This document shows, piece after piece, positions 44,011 to 53,198 of a stretch of 64,000 nucleotides of DNA. Source of the stretch: Duganella sp. Root336D2 (GTDB lineage: Bacteria > Pseudomonadota > Gammaproteobacteria > Burkholderiales > Burkholderiaceae_D); assembly GCF_001425005.1 (NCBI RefSeq), contig NZ_LMDB01000007.1, positions 34,115 through 98,114 on the forward strand. Direction: 5' to 3'. Numbering within the stretch: the stretch's first letter is position 1; each line of letters opens with the position of its first letter. Under the pieces are notes generated by a model, which was not told where the DNA came from, ran no database searches, and saw only the letters and a list, made by a program, of their open reading frames with translations. The translations under genes and the position numbers were made by a program.

Positions 44011-46338
44011 ATGGGTATCCGACCTTTCGTGGCGCTGTTTACCGCAACGCTGCTTGCCGCTGCTGCGCAAGCGGCGCCCGCAGGCAGTCCGGCGGCCGCC
44101 GTCAATGTGTTTATCGGCACGGGCGGTGACGGCCACACCTTCCCCGGCGCTACGCGGCCCTTCGGCATGGTGCAGCTAAGCCCGGACACCCAGGTGCGGC
44201 ATTTCCGCCAAAGTTACCCTTGGGCGGCCGGTTACCGCTACGAGGATACCTCCATCCTCGGCTTCTCGCACACCCATTTCTCCGGCAGCGGCCACTCCGA
44301 CCTGGGTGACATCCTGCTGATGCCTTACAGCGGCGAGACCAAGCTGGAGCCTGGCTACCCGGAACGTCCCTTCAGCGGCTACCGTTCCCGCTTCCGCCAC
44401 GAAGACGAACGGGCGGAGCCTGGCTACTATTCGGTGCGCCTGCAGGACCATGATGTCGATGTCGAACTGACGGCCGGCGAGCGGGTTGGCCTGCACCGCT
44501 ACCGCTATGCCAAGGGCGCTGCTGCCAAAGTCATCCTCGACCTGCGGCAGAGCATCTACGATTACGCCGGCAAGAACCTGTGGTCATCGCTGCGGCTGCG
44601 CGACAGTACTACCATTACCGGCATGCGCATCACGCGCGGCTGGGCGCCCGGCCGCCAGGTTTTCTTCGCCATGAAGTTCTCGCGCCCAATCGGCGGCCAC
44701 ACCCTGGCCAACCGCGAGGAGGGCGTTGAGTACAAGGGCTTCGCCGGGCCGGGCAAGACCGCGGCCGGCAAAGTACAGGTGGACGGCAAGGCGCTGGTGG
44801 CGGCCCTCGACTTCGGCACTCCGGAAGACGGCACCCTGTTGGTGAAGGTCGCGCTGTCCGGCGTCAGCGAAGATGGCGCGCTGGCCAACCTGGATGAAAT
44901 GCCGGGCTGGGACTTCGACGCTGAACGCCAGCGTGCCGGCACGGCCTGGAACGATGCCTTGTCCGCGGTTGCCATCGAAGCGCCGCCCGATATGCGCAGC
45001 ATGGTCTACACGAGCCTGTACCACGCCATGCTGGCGCCAAGCCTGTTCATGGACCGCGACGGCAAGTATCGCGGACCGGATAACCAGGTGCACCAGGCCA
45101 AAGGCTTTCGCTACCACTCGACGTTTTCTTTGTGGGACACCTACCGCGCCCTGCACCCGCTGCTAACCTTGGTGCAGCCGGAACAGCGCAACGCCGATTT
45201 CGTGAATTCGCTGGTGGCCTCGCGCCAGCATAGCCCGCACGGCATCCTGCCGGTGTGGGCCTTCCATGGCCAGGAAACCTGGTGCATGATCGGCTACCAC
45301 GCGGTGCCTGTGATCGCCGACGCCTACATGAAAGGCATCAAGGGCATCAATGCCGAGGAAGCCCTGGCCGCCATGGTCGCCAGCGCCGACTACGGCCCTT
45401 ACGGCGGCATTGAACATTACAGGAAGCTGGGCTATGTGCCGATCGACCTGGAGCCGGAAGCCGCCTCCAAGACCGTGGAATACGCCTTTGACGACTGGAC
45501 CATCGCGCGCATGGCCGAAAAGATGGGCAGGAAGGACGTGGCCGCGCGCTTCTACCAGCGTGCGCAAAACTACCGCAATGTGTTCGACACCGGGACCGGC
45601 TTTGTCCGCGCCCGCAAATCGACCGGTGAATTCCGCGAGCCATTCAATCCGGTGCAGTCCAACTTCGGCAGCGACTACACCGAAGGCAGCGCCTGGCAGT
45701 ATTCCTGGTATATGCCGCACGATAACGCTGGCCTGGTCGGCATGCTGGGCGGCGACGCCGCGCTGCAGGCAAAGATCGACCAGGTGTTCGACGCCAAAGT
45801 CGATGACAATGTCTACGCCCACATGGAAGACATCTCCGGCCTGATCGGCCACTACGCGCACGGCAACGAGCCTTCGCACCACGTGGCCTACCTGTACAAC
45901 TACGCCGGCGCACCATGGAAGACGCAGGCACGCCTGGCGCAGATCGTTGCCAGCCAGTACCACGACAAGCCGGACGGCCTGGCAGGCAATGACGACCTGG
46001 GGCAGATGTCGGCCTGGCTGGCATTCACGGCGCTCGGTTTCTATCCGGTGGCGCCGGGCAGCAATGAGTATGTGATCGGGCGTCCCTTTGTCGACAAGGC
46101 CACGCTGAACCTGCCGAACGGCAAGCGCTTCGCGATCCGCGCGGAGGGCTTGAGCGACGCAAACGCCTACGTCGGCAGCGTCCTCCTGAACGGCAAGCCG
46201 CTGGTACGCACCTTCCTGCGGCATGAAGACATCATGGCTGGCGGCGAGCTGGTGTTCCGTATGCGGGCCGCGCCAAACAAGGAATGGGGCCGCGCAACCA
46301 GCGCCCGTCCTTACAGCCAAACGGGGTACAAGCAATGA
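44011..46338 (+). CDS. GH92 alpha-mannosidase (first of tandem pair)
   Basis: A 775-residue exported exo-alpha-mannosidase with a signal peptide ending AAQAA (about residue 22). GH92 hallmarks are VNVFIGTGGDGHTFPGATRP and FSHTHFSGSG in the N-terminal beta-sandwich, the general acid Glu558 in YTEGSAWQYSW, and the calcium/base region GNDDLGQMSAW. GH92 enzymes are inverting and calcium-dependent and strip mannose from N-glycans or yeast mannan. The ATG at 44011 follows AAAGGAGACACC. Its stop overlaps the start of the second GH92 gene (ATGA). Confidence 0.95.
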   Translation: MGIRPFVALFTATLLAAAAQAAPAGSPAAAVNVFIGTGGDGHTFPGATRPFGMVQLSPDTQVRHFRQSYPWAAGYRYEDTSILGFSHTHFSGSGHSDLGDILLMPYSGETKLEPGYPERPFSGYRSRFRHEDERAEPGYYSVRLQDHDVDVELTAGERVGLHRYRYAKGAAAKVILDLRQSIYDYAGKNLWSSLRLRDSTTITGMRITRGWAPGRQVFFAMKFSRPIGGHTLANREEGVEYKGFAGPGKTAAGKVQVDGKALVAALDFGTPEDGTLLVKVALSGVSEDGALANLDEMPGWDFDAERQRAGTAWNDALSAVAIEAPPDMRSMVYTSLYHAMLAPSLFMDRDGKYRGPDNQVHQAKGFRYHSTFSLWDTYRALHPLLTLVQPEQRNADFVNSLVASRQHSPHGILPVWAFHGQETWCMIGYHAVPVIADAYMKGIKGINAEEALAAMVASADYGPYGGIEHYRKLGYVPIDLEPEAASKTVEYAFDDWTIARMAEKMGRKDVAARFYQRAQNYRNVFDTGTGFVRARKSTGEFREPFNPVQSNFGSDYTEGSAWQYSWYMPHDNAGLVGMLGGDAALQAKIDQVFDAKVDDNVYAHMEDISGLIGHYAHGNEPSHHVAYLYNYAGAPWKTQARLAQIVASQYHDKPDGLAGNDDLGQMSAWLAFTALGFYPVAPGSNEYVIGRPFVDKATLNLPNGKRFAIRAEGLSDANAYVGSVLLNGKPLVRTFLRHEDIMAGGELVFRMRAAPNKEWGRATSARPYSQTGYKQ

Positions 46339-48650
46339 AGCGCATCGTCCTGGCCATGGCCTTTGCAACCGCTGCGCCATTGGCATCGGCACAATTCGTG
46401 GGCAAGATCAGCGAGCCGGTCGAATGGGTCAACCCCCTGATGGGCACCTCCAGCAAGCCTGAAATGTCGAACGGGAATACCTATCCCGCCATCGCAGTCC
46501 CGTGGGGCATGAACCTGTGGACGCCGCAAACCGGCAAGATGGGCAACGGATGGACCTACCAGTACGAAGCCGACAAGCTGCGCGGCCTGAAGCAGACGCA
46601 CCAGCCGTCGCCATGGATGAACGACTACGGCCAGTTCTCGGTCATGCCGGTGACCGGTGCCAAGCGCTTCATGGAAGACGACCGCGCCAGCGTGTTCTCG
46701 CATAAGGCTGAGACGTCCAAGCCCTACTACTACAGCGTCTACCTGGCCGACGCCAACGTCACCGCCGAGGTGACGCCCACCGAGCGCGCCGCCCAGTTCC
46801 GCTTCACCTTCCCGCAATCGGACAAGAGCTATGTGGTGGTGGACGCCTTCGACAAAGGCTCCTACGTCAAAATCATCCCGGAACGGCGCAAGGTCATCGG
46901 CTACAGCACGCGTTACGCGCGCGGCCCGCTGCCCGCCAACTTCCGCCTGTATTTCGTGATGGTGTTCGACAAGCCGTTCGCCTCCACGGACGTATGGCGC
47001 GGCAAGGAGCTGGTGGAAGGCGCGCTCGAAATGGAAAGCCAGCATAGCGGCGCAATCGTCGGCTTCAAGACCAAACGAGGCGAGCAGGTGCACATGAAGG
47101 TCGCTTCGTCCTTCATCAGCCCAGAGCAGGCCGAACTGAGCCTGCAGCGCGAACTCGCGAACGACGATTTCGACACCACGCGCGCCCGTGCCAAGGCGGC
47201 ATGGAACCGCGTGTTGTCGAAGGTGGAAGTGGAGGGTGGCAGCATCGACCAGATGCGTACCTTCTATTCAAGCCTGTACCGCATGGTGCAGTTCCCGAAC
47301 AAGATGTATGAAATCGATGCCGCCGGCCAGCCGGTGCACTGGAGCCCTTACAACGGCAAGGTTTTGCCCGGCTACCTGTTCGCCGGCACCGGCTTCTGGG
47401 ACACCTTCCGCGCCCTCTACCCCTTCCTGAACCTGGTCTACCCATCGATCAACCGTGAAATGCAGGCCGGCCTGGCCAATGCCTACCGCGAAGGCGGCTG
47501 GCTGCCCGAGTGGTCGAGCCCCGGCTACGCCGACATCATGGTCGGCAACAACTCCGCTTCGGTGGTGGCCGATGCCTGGATCAAGGGCAGCCGCAGCCCC
47601 GACATCGAAACCCTGTGGCAAGCGCTCAAGCACGGCGCCGCCAACGAAGGGCCGGTCAGCGCTGTGGGCCGCGCCGGCGTCAAGTACTACAATGAGCTTG
47701 GCTACGTGCCCTACGACGTAAAGATCAACGAGAACGCCGCGCGCACGCTGGAATACGCCTACGACGACTTCGCGATCTACCAGCTGGGCAAGGCGCTCGG
47801 CAAGCCGGAATCGGAAGTCGGCATCTATGCCCGGCGCGCCATGAACTACAAGAAGCTGTTCGATCCGGAAACGGGCCTGATGCGCGGCCGTAACCAGGAT
47901 GGCAGCTTCCAGACTCCGTTCAACCCCGTCAAATGGGGCGATGCTTTCACCGAAGGGAACAGCTGGCACTACACATGGTCGGTGTTCCACGATATCGACG
48001 GCCTGCTGAACCTGATGGGCGGCCGTGCCGCCTTCGTCAACCAGCTGGACACCGTGATGAGCATGCCGCCTGTGTTCGACGAAAGCTATTACGGCTCGGT
48101 GATCCACGAGATCCGCGAGATGCAGGTCGCGAACATGGGCCAGTACGCACACGGCAACCAGCCGATCCAGCACATGCTCTACCTGTACAACTATGCCGGC
48201 GCGCCGTGGAAATCGCAGTACTGGATTCGCGAGACGCTGAACCGCATGTACAAGCCAACGCCGGACGGCTACTGCGGCGATGAAGACAACGGACAGACCT
48301 CGGCCTGGTACGTATTCTCCGCGCTGGGCTTCTATCCGGTGACACCGGCGGTCGGCCAGTACGTGGTGGGGGCACCGCTGTTCCAGCACGCCACGGTGCA
48401 CCTGGAAAACGGCAAGCAGGTTCGCATCAATGCGCCAGCCAATGGGGCCGGCATGCGCTACATCCGTGCCGCAAAGCTGAATGGACGCGCGCTGCAGCGC
48501 AACTGGCTGGGCCACGACGAGCTGCTGCGCGGCGCCACTTTCGATGTCGAGATGTCGGCGCAGCCGAACCAGCTGCGCGGCATTGCGCCGGCCGACGCGC
48601 CGTACTCGTTCTCGCGCGCCGAAGCGGCGGCTACTTCGCCGGAACGATAG
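46335..48650 (+). CDS. GH92 alpha-mannosidase (second of tandem pair)
   Basis: A 771-residue exported glycosidase with a signal peptide ending LASAQ (about residue 20). It is clearly GH92: VEWVNPLMGTSSKPEMSNGN, the acid Glu540 in FTEGNSWHYTW, and CGDEDNGQTSAW near the calcium site. It differs strongly from the upstream copy in the N-terminal domain (WGMNLWTPQTGKMGNGWTYQ), which suggests a different linkage preference. The start at 46335 overlaps the previous stop by 4 bases, so the two are coupled. Its end overlaps the convergent peptidase gene by 20 bases. Confidence 0.95.
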   Translation: MKRIVLAMAFATAAPLASAQFVGKISEPVEWVNPLMGTSSKPEMSNGNTYPAIAVPWGMNLWTPQTGKMGNGWTYQYEADKLRGLKQTHQPSPWMNDYGQFSVMPVTGAKRFMEDDRASVFSHKAETSKPYYYSVYLADANVTAEVTPTERAAQFRFTFPQSDKSYVVVDAFDKGSYVKIIPERRKVIGYSTRYARGPLPANFRLYFVMVFDKPFASTDVWRGKELVEGALEMESQHSGAIVGFKTKRGEQVHMKVASSFISPEQAELSLQRELANDDFDTTRARAKAAWNRVLSKVEVEGGSIDQMRTFYSSLYRMVQFPNKMYEIDAAGQPVHWSPYNGKVLPGYLFAGTGFWDTFRALYPFLNLVYPSINREMQAGLANAYREGGWLPEWSSPGYADIMVGNNSASVVADAWIKGSRSPDIETLWQALKHGAANEGPVSAVGRAGVKYYNELGYVPYDVKINENAARTLEYAYDDFAIYQLGKALGKPESEVGIYARRAMNYKKLFDPETGLMRGRNQDGSFQTPFNPVKWGDAFTEGNSWHYTWSVFHDIDGLLNLMGGRAAFVNQLDTVMSMPPVFDESYYGSVIHEIREMQVANMGQYAHGNQPIQHMLYLYNYAGAPWKSQYWIRETLNRMYKPTPDGYCGDEDNGQTSAWYVFSALGFYPVTPAVGQYVVGAPLFQHATVHLENGKQVRINAPANGAGMRYIRAAKLNGRALQRNWLGHDELLRGATFDVEMSAQPNQLRGIAPADAPYSFSRAEAAATSPER

Positions 48651-49815
48651 TGTCGATCATCTGCCGGGAATAGGCGGCGCCCGTCGTTTCGGTCGCCTCC
48701 ATCATGGAGCGCCAAAGCGGGACGATGCCGACGCCCAGCTTGTCGAAGCGCACCAGGCCGCAGGCATAAATGCCGTCAAAGGTATCGACGGCGCCGCCAA
48801 GCTTCTCGCAGGTCGCCGCCTGCTTCGCGCGGTAGGCCAGCGCCGTTTCTTCGCTCCACGCACCCGTCTGGAGCAAGGCATCCAGGGCCATGGCCTCGGC
48901 ACCGCCTTCGTGGATCCACTGAGCCTGCTCGTCGCCTATGCCGCCGCGGGAAATGGCCAATTGCCAGATGTGCGCCATCTCGTGTGCTACGGTTTTGCTC
49001 GCGTATTCGCGCAGCTTCGGATGGTCGAGCTGCACCTGTTTGCCTTCCAGCCGGTAAGAAACCTGCCCCGCGCCCTGGATGGCGCCCCCTTTCATCGAGA
49101 AGCCCGGCGATTCGAGGTTGCCAACCGAGACCATGATCAGCAGCTCGTCCTTTAACTGGCGCTGATAGGCCTTCTCGTAGTACCCGGACGTTTTTGCGCC
49201 GACATCAAGTATGGTTTCGCGCAGCCACTGCGGGGTGCCTGGATCGAACAAGACTTTCGCGGCACCGGCAAGAACAGCCTGCGCCGGTCCAAAGTAGGCA
49301 TAGCCGCGCCGCCCGCCCGGCGCCAGCCGGTTGGGCGGCGGCGCAATCACGTTTTCCTGCGCCAGGCCGGACAACGTGAAATCGGTGCGCATGGAAAGCG
49401 TCTTCTTGCCTTGTTCGACCTCGCCTTGCAGGTGGCCGAGGTAGACCGCCGTCCCGCCGTCACCGAAACGGGCGAAGGAGACATATTCCTTGGGCGACCA
49501 GCCGTCGAAAGTCCTGATCTGCACGCTGGCTGCCTTGAACGGCTTGCCCTTCGACGCCATGACATCGAAGTCCGGTCCCGATGCCATGCCCATGCCGGGC
49601 GTGAGCACCTTCCACTCCCGCTTGCGGAACTCGCCGATGGAATACAGCTTGAGCGCGGTAACAGGCTGCGCGAACCGGTAATCCACGCGCCACAGGTCTT
49701 TCGCCACATGGCGCACATTGACCGCCACGGCAAGCCCGGGCTGCGCGTCCGCCTGCCCGAGCGGAGCAAAACACAACATCAGGAAAGCGGCGCACAGGCC
49801 GAGGAAACGCTGCAT
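48631..49815 (-). CDS. Secreted gluzincin-type metallopeptidase, family unassigned
   Basis: A 394-residue exported protein with a signal peptide ending GQADA (about residue 24). The zinc site is His278-Glu279-x-x-His282 in AHEMAH, with the third ligand Glu307 in WIHEGGAEAMA, a gluzincin arrangement. The N-terminal half (about 25-190) is beta-rich, as in M61/glycyl aminopeptidase-like or related families. It is convergent with the GH92 pair and has a perfect leader hairpin over its ribosome site. It probably contributes peptidase activity to the same glycoprotein-degrading locus; the exact family is uncertain. Confidence 0.78.
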   Translation of the reverse strand: MQRFLGLCAAFLMLCFAPLGQADAQPGLAVAVNVRHVAKDLWRVDYRFAQPVTALKLYSIGEFRKREWKVLTPGMGMASGPDFDVMASKGKPFKAASVQIRTFDGWSPKEYVSFARFGDGGTAVYLGHLQGEVEQGKKTLSMRTDFTLSGLAQENVIAPPPNRLAPGGRRGYAYFGPAQAVLAGAAKVLFDPGTPQWLRETILDVGAKTSGYYEKAYQRQLKDELLIMVSVGNLESPGFSMKGGAIQGAGQVSYRLEGKQVQLDHPKLREYASKTVAHEMAHIWQLAISRGGIGDEQAQWIHEGGAEAMALDALLQTGAWSEETALAYRAKQAATCEKLGGAVDTFDGIYACGLVRFDKLGVGIVPLWRSMMEATETTGAAYSRQMIDTIVPAK

Positions 49816-49819
49816 CGGG

Positions 49820-49855
49820 AGGTCCCTTCAGTGGAAAAAGAAGGGACCTATTCTA
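49820..49855 (-). promoter_or_regulatory. -10 box and leader dyad of the gluzincin gene
   Basis: On the minus strand TAGAAT (49855-49850) is followed at once by AGGTCCCTTC and GAAGGGACCT (10-bp perfect arms, 10-base loop). The second arm contains the AAGGGA ribosome site, which ends about 8 bases before the ATG. The dyad could be an operator or an SD-masking hairpin. Confidence 0.55.
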
Positions 49856-49871
49856 CCCGGAGAAGTTGCTT

Positions 49872-50774
49872 TTATTGCAAATTAACGAGAGGGATTGTTG
49901 TCGCAGCAGGCGTGGAGCAGGGCTCCTCGTCGAAGGCGATGTCGCCCAGCGGGTTGGCGATGCCGTCGGTCTTCAGGTCCTTGAAGCCGAACAGGTCGCG
50001 GTCCATCAGGTGCGATGGCACCACGGTGGACAGGGCGGAGAAGGTGTTCTCCACGCGGCCCGGGTTCTTCTGCTCCCAGTCGCGCAGCATGGCCTTGATC
50101 TGCTTGCGCTGCAGGTTTTCCTGCGAGCCGCACAGGTCGCAAGGGATGATCGGGAAGTTCTTCACGGCGGCATAGCGCTCGGTGTCTTCTTCCTTCACAT
50201 AGGCCAGCGGACGGATCACCATATGCTTGCCGTCGTCGGATACCAGTTTGGCCGGCATGCCCTTGATCTTCCCGCCGAAGAACATATTCAGGAAGAAGGT
50301 CTCGAGGATGTCGTCGCGGTGGTGGCCCAAGGCGATCTTGTTGCAGCCCAGTTCATCGGCCACGCGGTACAGGATGCCGCGCCGCAACCGGGAACACAGG
50401 GAGCAGGTGGTTTTGCCTTCCGGGATCAGGCGCTTGACGATCGAGTAGGTGTCCTGGTTCTCGATGTGGAACGGGATGCCCAGTTTTTCCAGGTAAGCCG
50501 GCAGGATGTGGGCCGGGAAGTTCGGCTGCTTCTGGTCCAGGTTGACCGCCACGATCTCGAAGTTGATCGGCGCGCGCTCGCGCATCGTCATCAGGATATC
50601 GAGCAGGGCGTAAGAGTCCTTGCCGCCGGACAGGCACACCATCACCTTGTCGCCGTCTTCAATCATGTTGAAGTCGCCGATGGCCTGGCCGACCAGGCGG
50701 CACAGGCGCTTGTGCAGCTTGTTGTTCTCGTAGGCGATCTTGTCTTCCGCCTTGCTGTCCACTACCGCGTTCAT
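49872..50774 (-). CDS. ttcA: tRNA 2-thiocytidine synthetase TtcA
   Basis: A 300-residue iron-sulfur enzyme that thiolates C32 of certain tRNAs. The PP-loop ATP site is [13 protein letters not shown], and two CXXC motifs (CSLC, CDLC) bind the cluster. The family segments [21 protein letters not shown] and [17 protein letters not shown] are present. Its start overlaps folB by 4 bases. The last ~25 residues, with EEPCSTP, are a variable tail. Confidence 0.96.
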   Translation of the reverse strand: MNAVVDSKAEDKIAYENNKLHKRLCRLVGQAIGDFNMIEDGDKVMVCLSGGKDSYALLDILMTMRERAPINFEIVAVNLDQKQPNFPAHILPAYLEKLGIPFHIENQDTYSIVKRLIPEGKTTCSLCSRLRRGILYRVADELGCNKIALGHHRDDILETFFLNMFFGGKIKGMPAKLVSDDGKHMVIRPLAYVKEEDTERYAAVKNFPIIPCDLCGSQENLQRKQIKAMLRDWEQKNPGRVENTFSALSTVVPSHLMDRDLFGFKDLKTDGIANPLGDIAFDEEPCSTPAATTIPLVNLQ

Positions 50775-51169
50775 GCTGCGTCCTTGATCTTGAATACTTC
50801 CACGCCGACGCCTTCGCAGTCCGGGTATACGTCAGGCTTCATGGTCGATACGCGGGCAGCGCGCACGCTGGGGTGGGCCAGCATTGCCTGTACCACGTCG
50901 TCCACCAGGGTTTCCTGCAGGTGCACGTGGCCTGCGGCCATGCGGCGTGCGATGGTCTCGCGCATGAAGTCGTAGTCGACCACTTCGTGCAGTTCGTCGG
51001 CCTTCGGGGTCGACACGGCCAGCGGGATGTACAGGTCAACGTTGATCAGTACGCGCTGCTCGCCTTTCTTTTCGAAATCGTGCACGCCGATGTTGATCAG
51101 CACTTCATAGTTGCGCAGGAACAGCCGGCGGCAGTCTTGCAGTTGCGGGTGAATCAGGGCGGACAGCAT
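50771..51169 (-). CDS. folB: Dihydroneopterin aldolase
   Basis: A 132-residue tunnelling-fold enzyme of folate synthesis. Recognised from [25 protein letters not shown], the [12 protein letters not shown] segment and [17 protein letters not shown] with the catalytic-site Glu. Length is normal. It lies 29 bases downstream of a pteridine reductase-like SDR and overlaps ttcA, so folate or pterin metabolism and ttcA share a transcript. Confidence 0.9.
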   Translation of the reverse strand: MLSALIHPQLQDCRRLFLRNYEVLINIGVHDFEKKGEQRVLINVDLYIPLAVSTPKADELHEVVDYDFMRETIARRMAAGHVHLQETLVDDVVQAMLAHPSVRAARVSTMKPDVYPDCEGVGVEVFKIKDAA

Positions 51170-51198
51170 GGTGCTTAAACCTTAAAAATGACAATTCT

Positions 51199-51984
51199 TT
51201 ATTTGGCCAGGAACATCACATCGCGCGGCGACGGCAGCAGGTGCTGGCCGCCATCGACCAGCAGGGTAGTGCCGGTCACCGCACGCGCGCCTGCCGCATA
51301 AACCACGGCGGCGGCAATGTCCTCGGGAGTACTGGAGCGGCCCAGCGGCGTCTGGGTATGCGCCTTGGCGAAGCCTTCCTCGCTCTGGTCTCCCGACACC
51401 ATGGTGATGCCGGGCGCCACGCCCACCACCCGGACCTTCGGCGCCAGCGACTGGGCCAGCATGGTGCTGGCCGCCTGCAGCGCCGCCTTGGACAGGGTGT
51501 AGGACAGGAAATCAGGGTTGAGATTATAAAGCTTCTGGTCCAGCAGGTTCACAACCACGGACTGGCCGCCTTCCGGCGTGGCGTCATGCAGTGCGCGCGC
51601 CAGCTGGATCGGCGCCGCCACGTTGGCATGCATATGCGCGTCGAGCCGGGCCTGGCTGAAATTCAGGTCGCTGTCGTAATCGAACAGGGAAGCGTTGTTG
51701 ACCACGCAATCGACCCGCTCCAGCGCCTTCAGCGCCGCCGGCAGCAGGCCGCGCACGGCTTCTTCATCGGACAGGTCGCATTGCAGCGTGATGGCGCGCC
51801 GGCCCAGGGCGGCAACGGCTTGCGCCACTTCACGCGCTTCGTCGTGCGAATGGCGGTAATGGACGGCGATATCCCAGCCGGCGCGCGCCAGGCCGAGCGC
51901 GATTTCGCGCCCCAGGCGGCGCCCGGCGCCGGTCACCAGGGCCACGCGGGCAGGCTGTTCGGGTGTCGGAATGGTTGTAGTCAT
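51199..51984 (-). CDS. SDR oxidoreductase, pteridine reductase/FolM-like
   Basis: A 261-residue NADPH-dependent short-chain dehydrogenase. The cofactor motif is TGAGRRLG, in which the Arg matches the TGX3RXG signature of pteridine reductases rather than generic SDRs. NNAS and the catalytic YTLSK follow. The start at 51984 (MTTTIPTPEQ) is preferred over an upstream extension. Adjacency to folB supports reduction of dihydrofolate or dihydromonapterin; substrate inference only. It is divergent from midA. Confidence 0.82.
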   Translation of the reverse strand: MTTTIPTPEQPARVALVTGAGRRLGREIALGLARAGWDIAVHYRHSHDEAREVAQAVAALGRRAITLQCDLSDEEAVRGLLPAALKALERVDCVVNNASLFDYDSDLNFSQARLDAHMHANVAAPIQLARALHDATPEGGQSVVVNLLDQKLYNLNPDFLSYTLSKAALQAASTMLAQSLAPKVRVVGVAPGITMVSGDQSEEGFAKAHTQTPLGRSSTPEDIAAAVVYAAGARAVTGTTLLVDGGQHLLPSPRDVMFLAK

Positions 51985-52025
51985 AGTCAAATTGCGCAAA
52001 ATGGCGCCGGGCAGCGCTGAACCGC

Positions 52026-52031
52026 TACAAT
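52026..52031 (+). promoter_or_regulatory. -10 box abutting the midA start
   Basis: TACAAT ends 6 bases before the ATG at 52038, so a transcript starting 7 bases downstream would begin at the start codon. No good -35 box is visible. Confidence 0.4.
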
Positions 52032-52037
52032 GCCGGC

Positions 52038-53186
52038 ATGTCTTTACCAGCACCTTCTCCCGACGCGCTGGCCGCGTCCCAAGCTTTGCAGCGCCTGATT
52101 GCCGACGACATCGCGCGGCAGGGTGGCGCCATTCCGTTCGCCCGTTTCATGGAGCTGGCGTTGTATGCCCCCGGCCTTGGCTACTACAGCGGCGGCGCCG
52201 CCAAGCTGGGCAAGGATGGCGATTTTACAACTGCGCCCGAGCTGAGCGCCCTGTTCGGGCAGTCGCTGGCGCATGTTGCAGCCGCTATTATGGACCAAAG
52301 CGCACCGCACATCCTTGAATTCGGCGCTGGAACGGGCAAGCTGGCCAAGGATATCCTGACCGAGGCGGCGCATGCCGGCATCGCGGTGGAGAGCTATTCC
52401 ATCGTTGAGTTGTCGGGCGAACTGCGCGCTCGCCAGCAGCAGCTGCTGCGCGAATTCCCGCAGGTGCGCTGGCTCGACGCGCTGCCCGCATCGTTTCAAG
52501 GTGCGGCGTTCGGCAACGAGGTGCTGGATGCGATGCCGGTCGACGTGGTCACCCTGACCGAACGGGGCTGGCAGTCGCTGCACGTCGCCGCCACCGACGC
52601 GGGCTTCGCCTGGCGGCCAAGCGATGCCGACGCCGGATTGCAGGCGCAAATCGAACGCCAGATCCCGGACGCCGAACAGCTGCCGGTCGGTTACGTCACC
52701 GAGGTGCATGGCGCAGGATGCGGCTTCATGTCCACGCTGGCCGCCATGCTGGCAAAGGGCAAAGGCGCCGCCTTCCTGTTCGACTATGGCTTCCCGGCCC
52801 GTGAGTTCTACCTGGGCGACCGCGCCACCGGCACCCTGATGTGCCACTACCGCCACCACGCCCACGCGGAACCGTTCTACCTGCCCGGCCTGCAGGACAT
52901 CACCGCCCACGTCGATTTCACCGCCATGGCGCTGGCGGCGCAGGATGCCGGGGCCGAAGTCATGGCCTATAACAGCCAGGCCGGCTTCCTGCTCGGCGCC
53001 GGGATTGGCGAACTGATCCAGCGCTACGACCCGGCCGATGCCCTGAATTACCTGCCGCACGCCAACGCACTGCAGAAATTGCTTTCTCCAGCCGAAATGG
53101 GAGAATTGTTCAAGGTGCTGGTGATTGGCCATGGCGTTGAGCTGCCTGGGCAATTGCTGCGCAGCGACCGCAGCCACCGTTTGTAA
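52038..53186 (+). CDS. MidA/NDUFAF7-family SAM-dependent methyltransferase
   Basis: A 382-residue protein of the family whose eukaryotic member methylates a complex I arginine. It begins with IPFARFMELALYAPGLGYYSGG, then KLGKDGDFTTAPE and the SAM motif ILEFGAGTGKLAKDIL. NEVLDAMPVDVV and FDYGFPAREFYLGDRATGT are further family blocks. The start at 52038 fits family length and sits 6 bases after a TACAAT box. The bacterial target is unknown. Thirteen bases separate it from the DnaJ-domain gene. Confidence 0.9.
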   Translation: MSLPAPSPDALAASQALQRLIADDIARQGGAIPFARFMELALYAPGLGYYSGGAAKLGKDGDFTTAPELSALFGQSLAHVAAAIMDQSAPHILEFGAGTGKLAKDILTEAAHAGIAVESYSIVELSGELRARQQQLLREFPQVRWLDALPASFQGAAFGNEVLDAMPVDVVTLTERGWQSLHVAATDAGFAWRPSDADAGLQAQIERQIPDAEQLPVGYVTEVHGAGCGFMSTLAAMLAKGKGAAFLFDYGFPAREFYLGDRATGTLMCHYRHHAHAEPFYLPGLQDITAHVDFTAMALAAQDAGAEVMAYNSQAGFLLGAGIGELIQRYDPADALNYLPHANALQKLLSPAEMGELFKVLVIGHGVELPGQLLRSDRSHRL

Positions 53187-53198
53187 TATGATTGAGAG

